Source of the DNA: Pseudomonadota bacterium
GTDB taxonomy: Bacteria; Desulfobacterota; Anaeroferrophillalia; Anaeroferrophillales; Tharpellaceae
Assembly: GCA_015486445.1 (NCBI GenBank)
Contig: WFRT01000097.1
Location: 1-9,293 of the forward strand
Direction: 5' to 3'
DNA: 9,293 nt
In this document: one piece after another, positions 6,431-9,293 of the stretch
How positions within the stretch are numbered: the first letter of the stretch is position 1
How the letters are laid out: every line of letters begins with the position of its first letter
Notes under the pieces: generated by a model
The model's database searches: none
Told to the model about the DNA's origin: nothing
The model's input: only the letters and a program-made list of their open reading frames with translations
Program-made: the position numbers and the translations under genes

Positions 6431-7150
6431 CTACTTCCCATCCTTGTCTTTCCCGCCGGTTACCATGATCCGCTGGCAGTTGGGACAGCTCAGCAACTCC
6501 TGTCCCTTGAGCAGGTTATTGTAAACCTGGGGGGGGACATTGACATTGCAGCCTTTGCAGGTGCCGTTCTCGGCCACAACCACGGCATCCTTGAAACGCC
6601 GGCGGATGCGCTGATAACGGCGCAGGAACACCTCGTTGATCTCTTTGGTCTTTTTCAAGCGCCCCTTCTCACCGGCTTTGATCTTCCTCTCCAGGGCCGC
6701 AACCTGTTTGGCAATCTCTTTTTCCTTGCCCGCCAGCTCGGTTTTCTTCTCTTCCAGGTCGTGGTCGTTGTCGGCCATCTGCTTCTTGATCGAATCGATC
6801 TCCTCGACCAGCCCCAAAAGCTCTACCTCCTGCTTTTCCACCAGCTTCTGGTTGTGCTCAAGCTCCTTTAAGACGGCAAAATACTCCTTGTTGTTGGAGA
6901 TCTGGGTGATCTTCTCCTTGGACTGGGCGATCAGACCCTTGAGCCTTTCGACCACGTCCCGAAGGTCGCGCCGTTCCACCTCTTTAGCGGCCAGTTCCTG
7001 CTGGTACTCCTGCCCGGCAGACTCCAGCAGGGCGATATCCTCCTTGATCGTGTCAAGTCCGGGAGCGAAACTCTCCTGGGTGTCCCGAATCTGATCGAGA
7101 CCGGCATCGATCTCCTGTAGTTCCCGCAGCAGTTGCATCTGTTTTTCCAA
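6431..7150 (-). CDS. coiled-coil and C4 zinc-ribbon protein (HP0958/CdsZ-like)
   Basis: A 239-residue cytoplasmic protein. Residues about 5-170 are a long charged coiled coil rich in E, K, L and Q. The C-terminus is a zinc ribbon with two CxxC knuckles (CKGC, C198/C201; CPNC, C222/C225). This is the architecture of the C4-type zinc ribbon family (DUF164). In Helicobacter (HP0958/FlgZ) and Chlamydia (CdsZ/CT398) members bind sigma54 and serve flagellar or type III secretion functions; elsewhere the role is unclear. The start is TTG at 7150: AGGA on the minus strand lies 8 bases upstream, while the first ATG (codon 5) is too far from it. It sits between a Nif3-like gene and rnpB, a neighbourhood I recall from related bacteria. 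A mobile element lies 72 bases upstream of the start. Confidence 0.82.
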   Translation of the reverse strand: MEKQMQLLRELQEIDAGLDQIRDTQESFAPGLDTIKEDIALLESAGQEYQQELAAKEVERRDLRDVVERLKGLIAQSKEKITQISNNKEYFAVLKELEHNQKLVEKQEVELLGLVEEIDSIKKQMADNDHDLEEKKTELAGKEKEIAKQVAALERKIKAGEKGRLKKTKEINEVFLRRYQRIRRRFKDAVVVAENGTCKGCNVNVPPQVYNNLLKGQELLSCPNCQRIMVTGGKDKDGK

Positions 7151-7210
7151 GATATTTTTCCTCCTGTTGCCGCGACGATCGGCTGCAACCGCCGCGTTTT
7201 CCTGTTTCTA

Positions 7211-7238
7211 CTAATAAATAGGGTAACTATTCAGCCAA
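7211..7238 (-). promoter_or_regulatory. possible hybrid promoter made by the element end
   Basis: On the minus strand a -35-like TTGGCT (7233-7238) lies inside the terminal repeat of the miniature element. It stands 16 bases from TATTAG (7211-7216), which is outside the element. Each matches sigma70 consensus at four of six positions. It would start a transcript about 55 bases before the zinc-ribbon gene. The match is weak and the use inferred. Confidence 0.2.
7215..7222. repeat. 8-bp target-site duplication, left copy
   Basis: TAAATAGG directly abuts the outer end of the left terminal inverted repeat of the miniature element. An identical copy abuts the other end at 7318-7325. Such exact flanking copies are made when a transposase staggers its cut by eight bases. 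Confidence 0.8.
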
Positions 7239-7317
7239 ATCCGGGGTCGGGCGCGGCTTTTCTTCGCTCCCCGCCCCCTCCTGAAAGAGGGGAAATAAAA
7301 TTTAGCTGAATAGTTAC
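7223..7317. mobile_element. miniature inverted-repeat element (MITE), IS66-like ends
   Basis: A 95-bp element with 18-bp terminal inverted repeats, 7223-7240 and 7300-7317, matching at 17 of 18 bases; each repeat begins GTAACTATTCAGC at its outer end. It is bounded exactly by an 8-bp direct repeat, TAAATAGG. It has no coding capacity. The interior is GC-rich and contains a hairpin CCCCTC (7275-7280) / GAGGGG (7287-7292). Ends starting GTAA together with an 8-bp duplication are the known pattern of the IS66 family, so a transposase of that family probably moved it in trans; this is inference. It lies in the 209-bp gap between the nif3-like gene and the zinc-ribbon gene. It breaks no reading frame. 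Confidence 0.8.
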
Positions 7318-7325
7318 TAAATAGG
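7318..7325. repeat. 8-bp target-site duplication, right copy
   Basis: The second TAAATAGG copy directly abuts the end of the right terminal inverted repeat. It is identical to 7215-7222, suggesting a fairly recent insertion. Confidence 0.8.
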
Positions 7326-7359
7326 TTGTATATTCAAAACCAAGTTCAGCCCGGCCGCC

Positions 7360-8508
7360 CTAAAACAGCTTCCAGGGCTCCTGCTCACATGATGCGGTTA
7401 CAACCGGGAGTTCGAGGCCGGCCTGGTCGACAAATTCCCGGCACCAGGCCGCGCAGCTCTCAAGCACCGGTTTTTCGGTGGCGAAATGACCGGCGTCCAG
7501 GATCGGAATCCCGCCCCGGTCAATCACTTCGCGGGCCTCGTGGTATTTCAAATCCCCGGTCAGGTAGAGATCGGCCCCGGCCGCCGCGGCCTGGCGGTAA
7601 AACGAAAACCCGCTGCCACCGCACAGGGCCACCCGCCTGACTGAAACCTGTGGCCGGCCGCCGACCAGTCGCAGTCCCGTACAAGCCAGACGCTCCCGCA
7701 CCAGAGCAACGAAAGCTTCCAGAGAAAGCTCCTCCTCCAACTCGCCAACCCGACCCAGGCCCTGGCTGCCGTCCTCGTAAAGCAGGGGGATAAGGTCATA
7801 GGCCGGAACCTCGTAAGGATGCGCCCGATGCAGGGCCTCCAGGACCGGGCCGACATCGGCCCGGTCACAGACCGTTTCGAATCGCACCTCGTCAACCAGG
7901 TTGCGGCGGCCAACCTTTCCCAACCAGGGATGACTGCCGGATTCCGGGAAAAAACTGCCGGTTCCGGCAGTGCGAAAAGCGCATTCCCGGTAACCCCCAT
8001 CACCCAGGCGGCCGGCCCCGGCGGCAAAAACGGCATCCTCGAGGGTTTCCAGGAATGCAACCGGGACAAAGGTAACCAGTTTGCAGATCTGGCGGGCCGC
8101 CGGTTCCAGCGGGCGGATGGCGGAAAGGCCGAGACGTCGGGCGAGCACATCACTGACCCCGCCGGAAACCTTGTCGAGGTTGGTATGGGCGCTGTAGACA
8201 GTGATTCCGCAACGTGCCGCCGAGTACAGCAGGGATCCGGGAAAACCATCGCAATCAATCTGCCGCAGGGGCTTGAAAAGCAGCGGATGGTGCGTGAAGA
8301 CAAAGTTTGCCTCTCGTTTTTCGGCCTCGGCCAGCACCACGGCCGCCGGTTCAAGCGCACAGACAACCCCTTTCAGCGGCGTTTTGCGACTGCCGGCCTG
8401 AAGGCCGCAGTTATCCCATTCCTCGCTCAGGGCAAGGGGGATCCGATGTTCGAGAAAATCGATCAGATCGCCGTGCGTCACGCTGTCAGGGCTCTTTCCC
8501 GACCCCAT
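7360..8508 (-). CDS. Nif3-like dinuclear metal center protein (YbgI/YqfO family)
   Basis: A 382-residue member of the NIF3 family, hexameric proteins with a two-metal site per subunit. They are often labelled GTP cyclohydrolase I type 2, but the true function is unsettled. Metal ligands are visible as THHP (H73, H74), SAHTNLD (H108, D112) and GHFATE (H341, E345). EEWDNCGLQAG near the N-terminus is also typical. The length of about 380 indicates the long form with a YqfO/CutA-like inserted domain between the two halves of the metal site, roughly residues 130-240. The frame also offers TTG at 8514 and GTG at 8511; GAGG lies 10 bases before the chosen ATG and 7 before the GTG. An intrinsic terminator lies just upstream. 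The gene precedes the zinc-ribbon gene and rnpB on the same strand. Confidence 0.88.
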   Translation of the reverse strand: MGSGKSPDSVTHGDLIDFLEHRIPLALSEEWDNCGLQAGSRKTPLKGVVCALEPAAVVLAEAEKREANFVFTHHPLLFKPLRQIDCDGFPGSLLYSAARCGITVYSAHTNLDKVSGGVSDVLARRLGLSAIRPLEPAARQICKLVTFVPVAFLETLEDAVFAAGAGRLGDGGYRECAFRTAGTGSFFPESGSHPWLGKVGRRNLVDEVRFETVCDRADVGPVLEALHRAHPYEVPAYDLIPLLYEDGSQGLGRVGELEEELSLEAFVALVRERLACTGLRLVGGRPQVSVRRVALCGGSGFSFYRQAAAAGADLYLTGDLKYHEAREVIDRGGIPILDAGHFATEKPVLESCAAWCREFVDQAGLELPVVTASCEQEPWKLF

Positions 8509-8528
8509 CACCAACTGGCCTCAAACAT

Positions 8529-8559
8529 AAAAAAAGTGCACCTTTTCAAGGTGCACTTT
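8529..8559 (-). terminator. intrinsic terminator between tRNA(CAT) and the nif3-like gene
   Basis: A perfect 12-bp stem (8533-8544 with 8548-8559; core GTGCACCTT/AAGGTGCAC) with a 3-base loop is followed on the minus strand by a run of T, seven in all at 8529-8535, three of them within the stem. It should end the tRNA transcript. It finishes only about 20 bases before the nif3-like start codon, so readthrough could feed that gene. On the plus strand it is followed by TTTCTATTTT, so it may work in both directions. Confidence 0.82.
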
Positions 8560-8709
8560 CTATTTTCGGTTCCCGGCGATTCGACCCCGATTGTCGAACC
8601 GCATGTATCGAGTATGTAAACAGATAAATTACCAGCCGTCAGCATTATTCGTTTTCTACAGTTGAACCCCGCCAATCACGGGGAGCTGATCCTTCAAAAA
8701 GTCATGTGA

Positions 8710-8782
8710 TGGGCCCACCTGGGTTCGAACCAGGGACCTACCGGTTATGAGCCGGTGGCTCTTCCAGCTGAGCTATAGGCCC
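8710..8782 (-). tRNA. tRNA with CAT anticodon (Ile2 or elongator Met)
   Basis: The 73-nt sequence folds as a full cloverleaf: acceptor GGGCCTA/TGGGCCC, D arm GCTC-GAGC, anticodon arm ACCGG-CTCATAA-CCGGT, a 5-base variable loop, T arm CCTGG-TTCGAAC-CCAGG, and discriminator A. The anticodon CAT is at 8747-8749. The ordinary acceptor pairing (G1-C72) and the lack of three G-C pairs at the base of the anticodon stem argue against initiator Met. C4-G69 and C5-G68 match the lysidine-synthetase determinants of E. coli tRNA-Ile2, which favours isoleucine (AUA) after modification, but elongator Met remains possible. CCA is not encoded: ATCA follows position 72. A strong promoter lies just upstream. 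Confidence 0.93.
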
Positions 8783-8806
8783 ACAGCACCTCAAGTGAAG
8801 CTTTGG

Positions 8807-8836
8807 TTTATAATTTATTCGTGCCTGCCTTGTCAA
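8807..8836 (-). promoter_or_regulatory. sigma70 promoter of tRNA(CAT)
   Basis: On the minus strand a perfect -35 TTGACA (8831-8836) is followed by TATAAA (8807-8812; 5 of 6) after 18 bases, or by TTATAA after 17. Transcription would start near 8800, about 18 bases before the mature tRNA 5' end. This is among the best promoter matches in the window. Confidence 0.75.
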
Positions 8837-9005
8837 GGGAAAAAGGCGCTGCGGACAGGTTGCAGCCGGGGAATTTACAACTTGCAACAAACCCTCCGGT
8901 GTGCCATAAATATTTTTTGGCCCCCCGGCCACCGGCACCTGGAAAGATCTGCCGCCTTTATTCTTTACTGCAACCTTGACTAGCGCCACCGGACAACGGA
9001 CTCCC

Positions 9006-9293
9006 ATGACCAGCCTCTCCTCCCCCACCCGTGACAACGAATACTTTCTCTTCAAAATCAAGCGGATGGAGTACATCCTGGAACACATGGAAGAGGATTT
9101 CCAGGGCAACAGCCACCTGCAGCGCTGGCGTCAGGCGCTGCCCAAACTGGCGGAGCTGCGCCGCAGCTTCAGCCTGCCGTTGACCTGCATCGGACCGGTA
9201 AAGTCGGGCAAGAGCACCCTGATCAATACCCTCGCCGGAGCCGACCTGCTGCCCACCGGAACCGGGATCACCACCAGCTTTCCCACCACGGTC
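9006..9293 (+). CDS. dynamin-like GTPase, N-terminal part
   Basis: The first 96 codons of a gene cut by the right edge. A helical lead-in (about residues 10-55) rich in charged residues precedes a P-loop, GPVKSGKST (63-71), on a short beta strand, LTCI. NTLAGADLLPTGTGITTSFPTT follows, where the threonines near 89-90 match the switch I (G2) region. A helical N-terminus, G-x-x-x-SGKST and this L-P-T-G-x-G-x-T-T spacing are typical of bacterial dynamin-family (BDLP) GTPases, which remodel membranes. The ATG at 9006 has only a weak ribosome site (CGGA). An upstream TTG at 8976 is in frame but no better. The G3 and G4 motifs and the stalk are outside the window, so another large GTPase family is possible. 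Confidence 0.7.
   Translation, partial: MTSLSSPTRDNEYFLFKIKRMEYILEHMEEDFQGNSHLQRWRQALPKLAELRRSFSLPLTCIGPVKSGKSTLINTLAGADLLPTGTGITTSFPTTV

Noticed and set aside
5815..6468. Plus-strand open frame of 217 codons
   Set aside because: It runs through the korC end, the intrinsic terminator and the whole of rnpB antisense; no domain and an S/R/P-rich composition.
8580..8598. TTCGAC/GTCGAA repeat as a tRNA fragment or attachment site
   Set aside because: It recalls a T-loop but no cloverleaf can be built around it, and no second copy of the adjacent tRNA end or an integrase is in the window.
7819..8619. Plus-strand open frame of 266 codons opposite the nif3-like gene
   Set aside because: Antisense to a clear conserved gene and runs across its terminator; no motif recognised.
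8858..8888. GTTGCA...TTGCAAC inverted repeat before the dynamin-like gene
   Set aside because: Arms of six bases with a loop of about 17 and no conserved context; too weak to call an operator. A TTGCAA/TAAATA promoter here would have a 19-base spacer and was not called.

Overview
The window looks like ordinary core chromosome of a GC-rich, Gram-negative anaerobe, probably a Desulfobacterota/Desulfuromonadia-type bacterium. This placement is an inference. It rests on a Kdo transferase (outer membrane lipopolysaccharide), an AhbD-type radical SAM heme b synthase (the siroheme-dependent heme route of sulfate reducers and archaea), a four-subunit 2-oxoacid:ferredoxin oxidoreductase, and a bacterial type A RNase P RNA.

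Layout. (1) 1-940, minus strand: a sugar-phosphate nucleotidyltransferase overlapping the start of waaA, which runs off the left edge. (2) 1147-2856, plus strand: a radical SAM protein (ahbD), then a small DUF456 membrane protein with a TTG start. (3) 2957-5952, plus strand: a promoter-like site, the tightly packed korDABC operon (4-nt overlaps at D/A and A/B, a 6-nt gap at B/C), and a very strong intrinsic terminator that also faces rnpB. (4) 5965-8782, minus strand: tRNA(CAT) with a good sigma70 promoter, an intrinsic terminator, a Nif3-like dinuclear-metal protein, a 95-bp miniature transposable element, a coiled-coil/zinc-ribbon protein of the HP0958/CdsZ type, and rnpB. (5) 9006-9293, plus strand: the first 96 codons of a dynamin-like GTPase, cut by the right edge.

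Functionally, the left block serves lipopolysaccharide and envelope sugar activation. The ahbD product completes heme b. KorDABC links 2-oxoglutarate (or a related 2-oxoacid), CoA and ferredoxin in an oxidative or reductive TCA cycle. The nif3-cdsZ-rnpB block is housekeeping.

I found no CRISPR array, defence island or obviously new multi-gene system. The least expected structure is the miniature element at 7223-7317. It has 18-bp terminal inverted repeats beginning GTAA (17/18 matched) and a perfect 8-bp target duplication, which is the signature of the IS66 family. It sits between nif3 and cdsZ, and one of its ends may contribute a promoter to cdsZ-rnpB.
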